Assembly (NCBI GenBank): GCA_020002185.1
Contig: CM034537.1
Span: forward strand, 71,151,585 to 71,215,584
Reading direction: 5' to 3'
Length of the DNA: 64,000 bases
Origin: Paraescarpia echinospica
Lineage: Eukaryota; Annelida; Polychaeta; Sabellida; Siboglinidae
Below are positions 1 to 11,875 of the stretch, in pieces. Every line of letters begins with the position of its first letter. The first letter of the stretch is position 1. The notes beneath the pieces are model-generated. The model had not been told where the DNA came from, did not search any database, and worked only from the letters and a program-made list of their open reading frames with translations. Both the position numbers and the translations under genes were made by a program.

Positions 1-662
1 ATCATTCATTCAATCATTCGTTCATTCATTCATTCACTTTTTCATTCATATATTCATTCATTCGTTCATTCATTCGTTCATTCAATAATTAATTTATTCG
101 TTCATAATTTCTTTAATTAATTAATTCATTCACTCATTCATTCACTCATTCATTCATTTACGCATTCACTACTTCATTCATTAATTTATTCATTCATTCA
201 TTCAATCAATCAATAATTATTTATTTAGTTATTCATTCATTCATTCAATAATTCATTCATTCATTCTTCAATTCATTCTCTATTTCATTCATTCATTCAA
301 TAATTAATTGATTCATTCATTTATTCATAAATTAATTAATTCATTCATTCATTCGTTCATTCAATAATTAGTTAATTCATTCATCAATTCATTATTTCAT
401 TCTTTCAATCATTCATTAATTAATTAATTAATTCATAAATTCATTCATTCATTCTTTCATTCATTAATTCTTTCATTCCTTCATTCAATAATTGATTGAT
501 TGATTAATTCATTCATTGCTTCTTTAATTCAATAATTCATTCATTCAATCAATCATTAATTAATTAATTAATTAATTAATTCATTCATTCATTCAATCAA
601 TCATTCATTCATTCATAAGTTCATCAATTCATTCATTCATTCATTCATTCATTCGTTCGTTC
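1..662. repeat. Imperfect (ATTC)n tetranucleotide microsatellite
   Basis: The first 660 bases are almost entirely ATTC/TTCA units broken by point changes and short AT-rich interruptions (AATTAATTAATT). No reading frame of note. It directly abuts a LINE 3' fragment. Confidence 0.95.
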
Positions 663-955
663 ATTCATTTCTCTGATCAAATGCTGCTGGTCTGCTGACA
701 GTACCAACCTCAAATCTTTCGGAGACCGCGCGTTCTCCAAAACGGTCCTTGTACTTTGGAACAATCTGCCACAGTCAGTCAGACAGTGCGACACTGTGGC
801 GTCGTTTAAGACGGTGCTGAAGACAGCTTTTTAAAATCGCTTTCACTACCTAAATTAGTGACATATAATTGTGAACGTTTTTGTAAAGCGCTTTGAACAG
901 AACTAAGGATTGGATACAGCGCTATATTAGACTTTATTATTACTATTATGGACGT
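663..955 (+). mobile_element. 5'-truncated LINE, 3' end of reverse transcriptase ORF plus tail
   Basis: The plus strand reads as the extreme C-terminus of a non-LTR retrotransposon ORF2, with the typical GDRAFS...LWNNLPQSVR...SFKTVLKT pattern ending in TAA near 833. The 3' UTR follows, with a GTAAAGCGCTTTG...TACAGCGCTATATTAGA motif and an imperfect ATT-rich tail to about 950. Everything upstream is missing, as expected from 5' truncation during target-primed insertion. The same tail motif recurs in the LINE at 37863-38470 and in the SINE near 45.0-45.3 kb. I assign only a broad L2/jockey-like group. Confidence 0.75.
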
Positions 956-2056
956 TACCCTAACGACGTCACTAGTTTTGATCGTTTCTACTATCTACCA
1001 GTACTTTGGCTGCACAACAGTGTGAAACAATACACCAATTCTTTGGTTTAAAATTTTTTTTTCTCGAAATGGTACTTCGAATAACGAAAAAAGCACCGTC
1101 AGCAATCACCCAGTCATTTAGTTTAGATAAAACAATATTCGGTTAAAATGAGTGACAGTTGTAAACGGCGGGATGCCATGGAAGGGAACTGCAAGCCGGC
1201 CACCCGACCTCAAACCCCTGTCGGGGAAGGGAGAAGGTGTGAATTTCCGTGTGCTTCAACAGCGAAAGGAGTTTACTCTTCTCCGAAACATGGTTACCTA
1301 AAATAAATTACAATGCTCCAAACCTGCTAACACCTTAATATTTAACGCCCGATAATGATGAATATCGCAGATGATGTCACAGTCCGTAATGTTAAGCCCG
1401 CAGCTTCGTCAACTTGAACGGTATCTAACGTTTCGACTCTTTGGTCGAAGTTCGCGAACAATACTTCCTCAATTTCCTGTCGCCGTGTCAATCGCGTTGT
1501 AAATATTGTAGTCCACATCTCGAAGTCATCGTGGTCGTTTATTGCAGCAATAATTACGCGATATAATAATAAGATATTAATAACAGTAAGACTAAGAAAA
1601 CGACTAAGAAAATAAAGAAAGTCGCAATGACGGTGTACGAAAGTTCGCTGTGTAAGAACATATACTCCTCCGAAACATCAATTATTTTAGCACCAAATAT
1701 GTGTTTTGGCAGTTTGTAGAAAATTTGTGCTTCATACAACACCTTAGTTGCCTAGTATAAGTATTTCCACATATATCCTTCTTCCAAATGTTTCAGATGA
1801 GCAACATTATAATAAGTTTACATCCATCTCACCATATTAATTATAACGCTTGAAGATCTCGATTAGATTCATACTTTGGCAATCCTTTACTTAACTGGCC
1901 TACATTATTAGCCGCATCCGCCGGCCGGGTAGGTACTCCCCTGGATTGAAGCATAGGTTTGGGACTTAGGGTCATTAGGATGAACCTAGTTTAGGCCATT
2001 TAAGTAAAATATTACGCATTTTTTAGAATAAGGCGGACTGTTCCCTTACACAGCGA
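956..2056. other. Gene-free stretch, nothing recognised
   Basis: AT-rich with one GC-richer patch near 1160-1260. Only a short minus-strand ORF with a hydrophobic end (1554-1742) is present; I see no exon-like splice sites around it. No RNA gene or repeat is recognised. Confidence 0.5.
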
Positions 2057-2063
2057 ACTTCTA

Positions 2064-2105
2064 TTTCCGGACATGCGCATTTAAGGGTCGAAACTGCATT
2101 ATTTA
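2064..2105 (+). repeat. Dispersed repeat, copy 1 of 2
   Basis: The stretch around TTCCGGACATGCGCATTTAA followed by GGGTCGAAACTGCA recurs at 3457-3489 with few changes and in the same orientation. Two copies 1.4 kb apart suggest an interspersed element end or a local duplication; the family is unknown. Confidence 0.6.
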
Positions 2106-3119
2106 ACAACAGCACAAATGTTATTCTAAAGCGTCATCACAGTTGTAGTGATTGCGTAGGCCGGTCTACCCCCTGTCTATGTGGTAGGCAACGTCCGAGC
2201 AGTGTCGTGCCAGTATGCGCATGTGCCAATTCCATGTTGCAAGTTTACGTCAAGTGACCATCCTGACATGTCGGGAGACGCCAGTAGCGTATTACCAACC
2301 AGGGATACGAACTCCCGGCACCCAATTCAAGGGAGACACAAATCATTCCAAGGCCCCGAATTTCTGGGGCCCCACCCGAGGGAGAAAATATGATTCCATG
2401 GTTACGATCTCCAGGGGCCCCACTCAACTTAGAACAACATTTATTCCAGGTCACAAAGCACCCGGGACCCCTCTCAAGGGAGAAGAAAAAGTTTCAGGGC
2501 CCTGAAATTCCGGAGCCCCACTGAAGTAGCCAAACATGTGCACTGGACATACGATGGAAAATGGAGTGAAATTGATACCAGACAATTTAATGAAATGTCC
2601 GGATTTCCACCACTAACACAAACCCCTATGGCTAGCGCGTCCCCGCACGCGATAGGCAAAGTACCACCTTCCGTGATTTTTTCAGCGAACAGTCATTAAT
2701 TATTGAAGAAAAGTCAACTTCCCTCAAGACATTCGTGATCCGTTTCAGCTGCAAAAAATGTGCGTTCGCCACTGCAGTTACACACCAACAGACCCAGAGG
2801 TCGAAGTGAGAGTGCGATCTCAACATTATATAATGAACAAGTTTTGTAACGTTATGCTGAAAAGATAAAAATTTTAGATTTCAAAAATACTCTCGTTTAA
2901 AAATTATTAAAATGTAACCTTTGTTTAGGCTTTCTTTGGGGGGGGGGGCTCATACACAAAATTTGCCCCAGGATCCCGGTACTCCTTAATCTACCTCTGG
3001 TAGTAACAAAAAACCTTATATTACAGATACGTCAACACACAACCGCCCGCCCGCCCGCCAGCCCGCCCACTCTCCGGATCCGCCCCTGCCCAGTGGCCTC
3101 TAGAAATATACCAGACACA
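2106..3119. other. Gene-free stretch with short GC-rich motifs
   Basis: Contains two copies of a motif of the form AGGCCCYGAATTYCTGGRGCCCCAC (about 2351-2376 and 2495-2521), a G homopolymer at 2937-2949 and a (CCCG)n patch at 3043-3070. Overlapping short ORFs on both strands near 2200-2800 show no domain and no coding signature. Confidence 0.5.
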
Positions 3120-3370
3120 TTTGTAATCGATCAGCAAGAAATCTGAGAGACAGTAGGCCTAGTCTAAAACTGCACAAGAACTACTCGCGCACCGATGTAC
3201 GCACACTTTACAAAGCATACCATCGACTCTTGGAATAACCTTCCAGAAGAAGTGATAACAGAAACCTCATTGATTTCAGAAGTTCTTTGTTATTTAAGAA
3301 GATTTTAGATCTCTGGCCACCGGCTAAAAGAGATTAACAATCAATTATACCAAGTAAGTAAGTAATCGTA
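3120..3370 (+). mobile_element. LINE 3' fragment (reverse transcriptase C-terminus)
   Basis: The plus strand carries the typical end of a non-LTR ORF2, broken by frame changes: a region with an SRTDV-like stretch, then STIDSWNNLPEEV, then a short helix rich in Leu/Lys. It ends in a (TAAG)n-like tail around 3350-3366. It is another 5'-truncated, decayed insertion. The clade is not determined. Confidence 0.6.
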
Positions 3371-4769
3371 GGCCTATAATACGAACAAATTGTAGGCCCT
3401 ACATATCTAATCAATTAACATAGCAAGTCCTGATGTCTTCCTGCGAAAAACTGTACTTCCGGACATGCGCATTAAGGGTCGATTCTGCAGTATTTTGTAG
3501 CTGCAGATCCCGTCAAGAACAGCGGTCATGACAATGTTAGGGGCTGGAATTGCTGCTGGGCGGCCCACGTCGGAATATCACTATGCAATTTGAAAACACT
3601 CGCGAATGTTTTGAAATGAATTTGAAGACTCCAAAGCGTTTTAAAATTAATTTGAAACACTCTAGTGTTTTGAAATTAATGTTAAAACAATCTAGACTAT
3701 TTTTAAATTAACTACTACCGTAGTGTTTTCCACGGTGAGTGTTTTGAAATTGCGACATTTTGGCGCTGACTGATGAGGGTCAATGTTGTGGAGGTCGGCT
3801 GAACATGAGAATACTTGACGGTGTAACAGCATGGCTAGTACGGAGCACGCACAACTGTTACACGACACCTATGATCTGGTCACGACCCTCTACGTCGCAC
3901 TAGACACGACAACTAACGAAGATAAGCGCGATAAAATGTTTAATTTTGATGAAATTACATAGACTATGTTAGAATATTAAACTATTTCCAATGAATATAG
4001 GCAGTTTATAATTATGATAACTAATCATGTATGAAAACAAAAATAATGTATTATTCTTAACATTTCATATAAAACACAACACAAAAATATAGCATATTAC
4101 TCTGTATACCTTAGCCTCTCCTGCTCACTAATACATAGGCGCACAGCTCCCAGCGCTATACTTTCGTTGTACATGTGTGTGTCTAGTGTTCACCGACTGG
4201 ATCCAAATATCCAGTAGAGTAGTAATACAAGCAGACGAAGCTTTCAAATAGAACATGCCAGCCAAACACAGTGAATCTAATAATCGATCTGTCTATGGTT
4301 GTTGTCACAGTCGGTCATAGGATCTGCTAAGTGATTCTGGTTAATCTCGCTTGTCACCAATACTAGGGCTCAAACCTCAGCACCGGGGACGCGGCAAATG
4401 TCTCGTGGCGGCTCGGAAGCACCGAAAATAGGGCATGCCAAGCTATTTATGTATGTATAACAGGGGATTAAATGCATTTTTCTCGTAACACTACTTTAAT
4501 CAAACATCGAACTTCCCGTTGCTCCGATGTGCCCCATTCACCGACTATTATGACTTAAGCACAGTGCCACCAGACGAATAACGCATTTGTGCTCAGTGCC
4601 ATCTGACGAATAGCAGGTCGACTTTTAGCAGTTTTGCAAAGCCTCCATTACCCATGTGCCGTGAGGCGGCGGCACCATTGGCGCTCATCGCATCCTCTTC
4701 TCGGCGAGTTCACGAAGGTGAGCGTTAGTTTGATAAGCGAAACGTAGTCTCGCTGTTAACGCCATATTG
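3371..4769. other. Gene-free stretch downstream of the SPEC3/Stum gene
   Basis: AT-rich sequence holding the second copy of the dispersed repeat (3457-3489) and a run of related AAAACACTCTAG/TTTTGAAATTAAT words at 3590-3745. Its last part should include the 3' UTR of the minus-strand gene ending at 4770. Nothing else recognised. Confidence 0.5.
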
Positions 4770-7008
4770 TTATTTGACAGGCGGGGCTATGGCCGAGCCC
4801 TCGGAGGAGTCCTCGCCGCCCTGCACGACGAGGGTGTTGAGGATGTGCGCCGTGAGGAAGATGGACGACTCCTGCATGTCGCGTGTATTCTGCCGCCGTA
4901 GTATCCGCTGGTGACGCGGATTGTACGGGTTCAAAGTTCGCTGTGGCCGCGTCTCGATAACTGGCGCTGGCGGCTGGATCACGAGTGGCGCCTCCTGTAG
5001 GACTATGATGGGCTGATCGTGCGCGGACGGTACATCAGGAGGCCCCATGGGCAGCGACACCGTGGTTGTGGTCGTCGTCGTGCGGGTGGTCGAGGAGGCT
5101 CGGCTGGGGTGGATCCGGTGGGACACTGTGATCACCTCCGCTGCCTGGTCCCGTCTTTCCTTCGTCCTCTCCGCCGCCAGCTCGGCGTACTCCTCTGTAA
5201 ACAGTGGCTTTTTGGTCATTGTTAGAGTACTGGTAACAATACTCACAGCAACTACAGCTGATTGTGCTAAAATGTCATTCATCATGATGTTGAATTGCAC
5301 GAAACAAAGTAAAATTAAAAATAAGATTTTTTGTATAATGGCAAACGTTGTAACATAGATTTGTGCAACATTACAATGATTATCATAATATATTATGCAC
5401 TTCTAATAGCATTAGTTCATTACTTGCACCTGATGATTCACGTCTATGTATATAATCTAAGTAAAGAAATATGAAAGACACGTTGCATTATATTGACATT
5501 TGCGTAACTAACATTTTATAATAATTGATTTTTGAGTGAATTTTAGTGTTTAAGATGCATTTCAACGAAGTATAGATGTTCCCGACTGAAGTAGACCCTA
5601 GTTATTCACCCGTAACGATAGCAATGCTATATGGTACTCAGTATTGCGACGCGTCTACAGTCTACAAGTGCCCCACAATGCGACATTACGAGCATCCCTG
5701 TCCCAGTGTCCGCTTACTGGAGAGATCGAGGAAGGCGAAAGCCCAGACGATGCTCCATACCCAGCCGAACAGTAAGATGACTGTGGTGAAGACCTGCAAC
5801 AGCGCCACCCACGTGTTCACCCAGATCACTTTGAGCACGTCGCCGCCAGAGGGCCGCACTAGGCCGCAGCACAGGACGCTCAGGCCAGACAGAAACGTCC
5901 CTGCGAAGACGACGAACCAGCAATTAATAACGTAGGATTTGTGTGATTTGTCACAGGATTGTTGTCGTGTTTGTTAGGGGAAACGCAATGACAGGTGAAA
6001 CATTGTTAGTTCGTTGATTATCACAAAAACAACAGTGAAACAATGATCGACTGTGCTACCCACTAGTGACTGGGTAGACAGTGGTTCATAGCGATACCTA
6101 CACTACAGTATGCCTACCACAGAGTTACATCATTAATCATTCCCCTATAGACTAGCGTGTTCTATTTATATATATGATGCCTACTCAGTAAAATACATGC
6201 AGTAGGCCTAGTCAGTAGCAATACATACCGTAGGCCTCCCTAGTAGCAATATACAGCAGGCCTACGCCATAGTAATAGGTCTATCTTCCGAAGCCCTACC
6301 CAGTAGAAATACATACAGCTGCTGTAGGCCATTACAGTTTCAGTCCTATACAGTTTCTATCTGTAGTACTAGTAGGCCTACTCATTAGCCAACGGTTGGT
6401 CTACTTAATAATACAAGCACTTTGTTGATATTCTTACATTAGCGGGCTAGTTAGCTGAATCCCTGCCCACCATGTGGCTCCACTGTTACGACAAAAACGG
6501 CCAAAGGAACTCTAAGAACAAGAACAAGAACAAGATGTTTATTTTGACCCCAACGAGTACAAGTATAGTCACAATATCTTGTACTTCAACTATTAGTAAA
6601 CAGAACTTAATTATAACTAATTAAAAACAATGTAATAAAAAAGAACAGTGAAATGGAGTCAGTGACTCCTGTTAAGACAAAACGTGTCGCTATAACAGGA
6701 GCCACTCATAGTATAACAAAAATTTAATTGGCCTTTCTTCATATGAATCTATTATATATCATATATATACATACGTATAACACCGTATTAATATATATAT
6801 ATATTTATTACATTGTTTTTAATTAGTTATAATTAAGTTCTGTGCACTAATAGTTGAAGTACAAGATATTGTGACTGTACTTGTACTCGTTGGGGTCAAA
6901 ATAAACATCTTGTTCTTGTTCTTGTTCGTAGAGTTCCTTTGGCCGCTTTTGTCGTAACAGTGGAGCCACATGGTGGGCAGGGATTCAGCTAACTAGCCCG
7001 CTAATGTA

Positions 7009-7042
<34 letters not shown>

Positions 7043-10000
7043 TAATACGGTGTCTATCTCTTTATAAATGTAGCTGTATCTGAAGTGTGTGTAATGGTAG
7101 AAATATTTGAGTGAAGATTCCTAAATACGTGTATGTATAGAATATCTATGCATCTATCCATACATATGTGTCTTTTATTAGTTTTGGAGATTAAACTGGC
7201 ATATGTAACAATTTGATTGTGTACATGCGTTTTCATAGGTGATTTTTTTTTAAATAGTACACAAACCCACGTAAACTGTGAGTAAATACTGTTTCTATAA
7301 CTAATTCTGGAATATCATTTACAACGTGAGGCAAATTGTATTTTAAGCAGTTTTTTTGCAAATTCATGTCTTCTCCTAGATGTATGTAAATTTATAACGT
7401 TGCGAGTATTATGACTGTGTATATTATAATTTGGGATAATTCTCCAGTTTAATAAGTAAAGTGGCAAATTACCATGACTGTATTTATAGTAAAAATTAAG
7501 TTCTTGTAACTTTAACTGATCGTCTATTTTCAGTATTTCAAGTTTTTTAAAAAGGGGTTCAGTGTGTGAATTATACCTGTTCAATGTTATTATTCGAACT
7601 GCTCTTTTTTGAATTGTCATTATTCGATTGTCTTTGTATCCCCAAGCCAAAATACAATAATTAAGATGTGATAATACTAAAGAATTACATAACAGTTTAT
7701 TTATTTGTAACAGTATTACATGCTTCAATTTGTTTAATATACTCGTAGTTTTAGAACATTTATTTGCAATTTTGTCTAAATGTTAAATTCATCCACTCGT
7801 TCAATATTGATATTATCTATTTTAAGAGCTGATTGCATTTGATCAATTTCAACATACTGTCTTCGGTTATTAAATTAATTTTTTAAATAAAAGTAGAGTT
7901 GAACCACCCAGGCCATAGTATCTTAATTTAGATCATAACATATTATATTAAAATACGAATAACATCACGTGCGATTGTTAGGTAGTAAACGTACTGAGTC
8001 ATTGTTTGTGGAGTAACTCACCACGACAAACTTACCAAGGCCGGGAGACAGGATGTTACAAACAAGACAGACCATGGCAAGAGACCGCGGCATCGCAGGG
8101 ATAGCGTCTCGCAGAACGCCGCCTTCCTGCAGTGTCTCCACCTGGCGGCATAACATAACATAATCTGTATTGCTTCTTTAAAGGGTTTCTTTGTAAGCTA
8201 ATGTACATTCGAAGTGTACCGTATCACAACGTATTAATTTCCCATACGTACTTTCTTTGTTACTTATGTCTTGCTGTTTATGCATAATTTTGTGTTATCT
8301 GCGCAAAAAGCCGATAAAAAATTGTGTTTACGCGAATCATTTTGAGCTTGCTGCAACGTGGGTGATTAATTGTGCAGCCAGAGAATGATGAATATTCATG
8401 TCCGCGCAGTGAACAATGCATATACCGTTGATGTCACACACACAGCCAACAAGTCAGATTCCGAGGTGAGTTGATTCAAGCAATGGCATTGTAAATAAGC
8501 AATTTGTAGACATATGTATATTGACAGCTATTTTTATAAGTGTAGGAAGCGTATGCATTGTTTAATAACCCTGCTTTCCAATGTCGTCAGCCGAGTAACG
8601 TTTCGATTAAGTAGAATTATAACGTCCGCCGACGGCTGCACTGCCTGCAGTCGGTGTCTGCTGGGATTGGGTCTGTCGAGTCTCTACTACTAGCCTAGGC
8701 AAGGGTCTCGCCTTTCTAGTTAGTAAAACTGCATTGCCCAGTATTTGACATGCAGTGAAAGAAAATGCAAAGTAAAATATCAGTACATGCAACAATAGCA
8801 ATAGGATTAACCTGGAGGTTGGTCATGGATGTAATTTGTTTGCCTAAATCTGGGACTTGGGCCATATTTCGGATTGGGTCTGTGACTGTATGTCTACGGG
8901 CCTTGCCGTTCCAAATTCCAGTCAGCCGTTTTAAAAAAGTCCTCGTATCCACACTTATTGAAACAGAAACATGAAACTGTGAGATTCGAGATCGTACGTT
9001 CACAGACTGTTTCTAATGCTACAGCTACGACTGTTAGTAAACCTGGCTGGCATGTCATCATTCAATATACAAGTTTTAGTTTTGTTAAAAATAACACAAT
9101 TCCGTGTTGCCAGGGAATTTTATGATGCACTGACACCAGCATCTACACTCTAGTATACATAACTTTTTACCCATGAATATATTTTAAACATCTAATAATA
9201 GATCAGATCAAATTGAGCTGCTTCATGTGAATAGCACATTTGATATTAACAGTACTCTCTAAAACCATACAAATTAAACATTTATTTTTGACATGTTACT
9301 TTACCGCACTCTGAATAAGATCGAACCTCCAGGGACCCATGACAATATAGGTAAGTGGAATTTCTGATAACTAGACATTTTTCAGAAGGTCCCCTTATTG
9401 GGACGTTTGCCCTGGACCGAGGAAAATATTGACCTAACTTAGCGAAATTCACTTATGTAAGTTCGAGTTATCTGGAGTGCAAAGTAATGGATTGGGATTT
9501 TTGTCTGACTGAATCAACATAACAAGATTCTCTTGTATTTCGTTTCCATTTAGCCAGCTGCACACTTGGTAATAAGTCCCATATATAATCCAGTATCTAA
9601 ACTGAATTAATCTGCACAGTGTTGAGTTAGATAACTCATATTTAAGCTCAGTTTCTTTGTTTATTTGCAGGAACATTGGAAATAGCTCTACTTAACAGTG
9701 TCATTAATTGGACAATGGGTCACCTGGCATAAGATGATATCTGACTTTGTTCTGCCCCATCTTGTTCTGTGAGACATATATTGGGAAGTTGTTCCTCACT
9801 TCGAGTTTCAAATGGATGTGTGCATCTGATAGCTTTGTGTATCAAAATACATAGCAGTGCTATTAATAGGACAATACGTTAACTGACACAGTGGTGAAGA
9901 AGATTTTCTGACTTTGTTCTGCCACATTAGTTCCATGTGGCTTCTGCTGGGAATATGTACATAACTACGTTTCAAATGAATTTGTGCAATCGATTCCCGT

Positions 10001-11794
10001 CATTATGTTGCAAAGTAGGAGTACAAATTAACATTTATGCTTTCTTACGCTCATCATGTTTGGATTATGTTCTACAGCATATTCTTCAACATTTGTTGAA
10101 ACAAGTTTGTGTTAAGTGAACTATACTGGGAGTAGTGTATAAAAAGGTGTCAACAAAGTTGCTTTTACAATAATTTTGAAATTATTAAAATATAAATGTT
10201 CCACAACATTCGAAATGTGTTAGGGATCTTCTTGAGCTAAATACACCAATGATGACTGAAAACAGTGTTTTAAAATATGCGTTACTTGTAAAGTTTTGTA
10301 ATTTTATAATTTTATTTCCATCATACAATGTCCATTTTATTTGTTATCGAAACAGGAATTCGACAAAAACAAATTCAATATCTTTTATTCTAAATGATGG
10401 GCAGAACAAATAATTATTGCACTCCCAGTACAAAATAAAACATGTTTTTACACTAATGCAATATATTTTAATATTTTGTCGACAATAATGTTATACTCTA
10501 CCTACATTTTTCAAACTAAAATTAATCCTTCCTTTCTTTACTGAATCTGTGACATAAACAGCAGCTGGTTCACGTTTCATTTTGATAATTTTATCGGTTT
10601 ATCTTGGCGGTGGCTAATCCATATGTTGATGACGTATTTCTTGCATCTATTAACTCGGCGTAGCTAATCGAAGTCTGACGGACAGTCCCGAATATTCATG
10701 GGATCGTGAAGGTGGGCCCAAAGTAGAAACACCGCGTACGTGGAGTTATTTGTTCGATATTTTGTCAGGGTCATTAATGATTAATAAAACACAATTGTAA
10801 TGAAATAAAGGCATAGATTACATGAAATAATCATATCAACAGGATTACCTAACAATTGCGTACACTGCAGAGACAAAAATTCTCAAAGAATCCCTTTAAA
10901 GAAGAATTATTTTAAAACAGGCTCTCATCAACCATCACGATGCACGATGACGACATACTGTGCAGTGAGTACACAACACAATTCTTCTGACAAAAAATTT
11001 AATAACCTGCGCACATATGTGGGCACGATTGTGATTGCTAACGCGTTTATTTGTTATACATTTGAGAAATACAATATTAAGCCGGTCACTCATACGGTGA
11101 TGAATTATTGTTCACGCCTACACTAGAAGGCGCATTAATTCTGAAAATTCACAGGTAAAAACGCAATACAACATTTAATTTAATGCAGTGATGTTATTCT
11201 CGGTTGAATATTAAGATCATTCAAAGAACCGAAATGTATTTTATCATGAATTTCCATTTGAAAATATTTTATATTATTTTATATTGTTTTTCCAGTTCAC
11301 TCAGCCATAAACGAGTACTTGACTGTAGTGAATATTAGTGTACGAATAGTCTTTGCACAGTAATTGCAGCGTAATTTAATTCTTTCCAGAGAAAACGACA
11401 TAGTGTTTGATTGAACAGGTTTGCCAGCGGATGATGCGTAAATCACTTTGAGCAGTCATTAGGACTGGAAAAATAGTTATAAGATTGTGTACCTTTATAT
11501 TGTATTTGTACCTTACTTTTGTTGATTAATTTCGGTTGAACGATTGGCTATATATCAGCGTTAGCCAAACTGTCGAATTCAACGAACCTGAATCGTTCTG
11601 CTGATGACGACAGGCGCCGTGTAGCCTGGTTCCACCGGCCGCCACCCAATGCCGCTCTTGGTAACGGGGCTTCGCGGAGTCATGGGCCGAGACAGCGGCG
11701 GGGGTGACTGAGGCAGCTGCAGCGTCAGACCGAGGCTTGGCGGCGTCTTCTCTTCCGCCAGTGATGTGTCGTCTGCCTTTTTGTTTTCGTTCAT
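4770..11794 (-). CDS. SPEC3/Stum-family membrane protein, four exons
   Basis: Predicted exons on the minus strand: 11794-11588, 8141-8036, 5900-5718, 5194-4770 (TAA); 306 residues. Donors are CAG|GTTCGT, TTG|GTAAGT and CCA|GTAAGC; acceptors are GCCAG, TTCGCAG and TTTACAG. Phases 0, 1 and 1 match at every join. Exons 2-3 give the family core: AIPAMP and a hydrophobic CLVCNILSPGLG stretch, completed to PGLGTFLSG across the junction, then a second membrane segment (VNTWVALLQVF...GWVWSIVWAF). Stum in Drosophila acts in mechanosensory neurons and SPEC3 was found in sea-urchin ciliated ectoderm; a ciliary or sensory role here is inference. The N-terminal 69 residues are polar and Pro-rich, and the tail (exon 4) is long with a Thr run. 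Exon 1 is the least certain part: its start is the first ATG after an in-frame stop, and it rests on GC-rich sequence and phase fit. Upstream UTR exons are unknown. Confidence 0.85.
5195..5717 (-). other. Intron 3 of the SPEC3/Stum gene
   Basis: AT-rich, bounded by GTAAGC at 5717 and TTTACAG at 5195 on the minus strand. No inserted element seen. Confidence 0.7.
6060..6410. repeat. Degenerate minisatellite with AGTAGGCCTAC core
   Basis: Roughly 40-base units recur with the word TAGTAGGCCTAC or variants and a CAGTAGCAATACATAC linker, about seven times. It lies in intron 2 of the SPEC3/Stum gene. Confidence 0.7.
6434..7009. mobile_element. Foldback (long inverted repeat) element
   Basis: Bases 6434-6639 are repeated in reverse complement at 6804-7009 with only a few mismatches, giving 206-bp arms around a 164-bp AT-rich loop. 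The outer ends read TTACATTAGCGGGCTAGTTA and its complement. No coding capacity, so this is a non-autonomous foldback or MITE-like element. The right end runs into an (AT)n tract, so a target-site duplication cannot be judged. The loop contains a smaller stem at about 6657-6716. Confidence 0.88.
7240..7905 (-). mobile_element. LINE reverse transcriptase C-terminal fragment
   Basis: A minus-strand open stretch of about 137 codons (7728-7315) carries the C-terminal thumb pattern of non-LTR transcriptases: LNYCILAWGYK, IQKRAVRIIT, HTEPLFKKLEILKIDD, then a YKY...G.LP stretch and HNTR. Degraded further RT sequence continues upstream to about 7900 in other frames. It resembles the C-terminus of the PHD-type LINE at 45.7-47.6 kb and sits in intron 2 of the SPEC3/Stum gene. 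Confidence 0.75.
8142..11587 (-). other. Intron 1 of the SPEC3/Stum gene
   Basis: About 3.4 kb of AT-rich sequence with no recognised element. Short ORFs at 8607-9003 and 9449-9676 lack domains. POU-like words (AATATTCATG) occur near 8390 and 10690, but nothing establishes an enhancer. Confidence 0.6.
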
Positions 11795-11840
11795 TTCTGG
11801 AAGGCGGATGACGGTGTAAGCCAATTATGTAGACTGTGGG

Positions 11841-11875
<35 letters not shown>

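Noticed and set aside
1..662. CRISPR-like or satellite array
   Set aside because: The units are plain ATTC tetranucleotides without spacers; a microsatellite.
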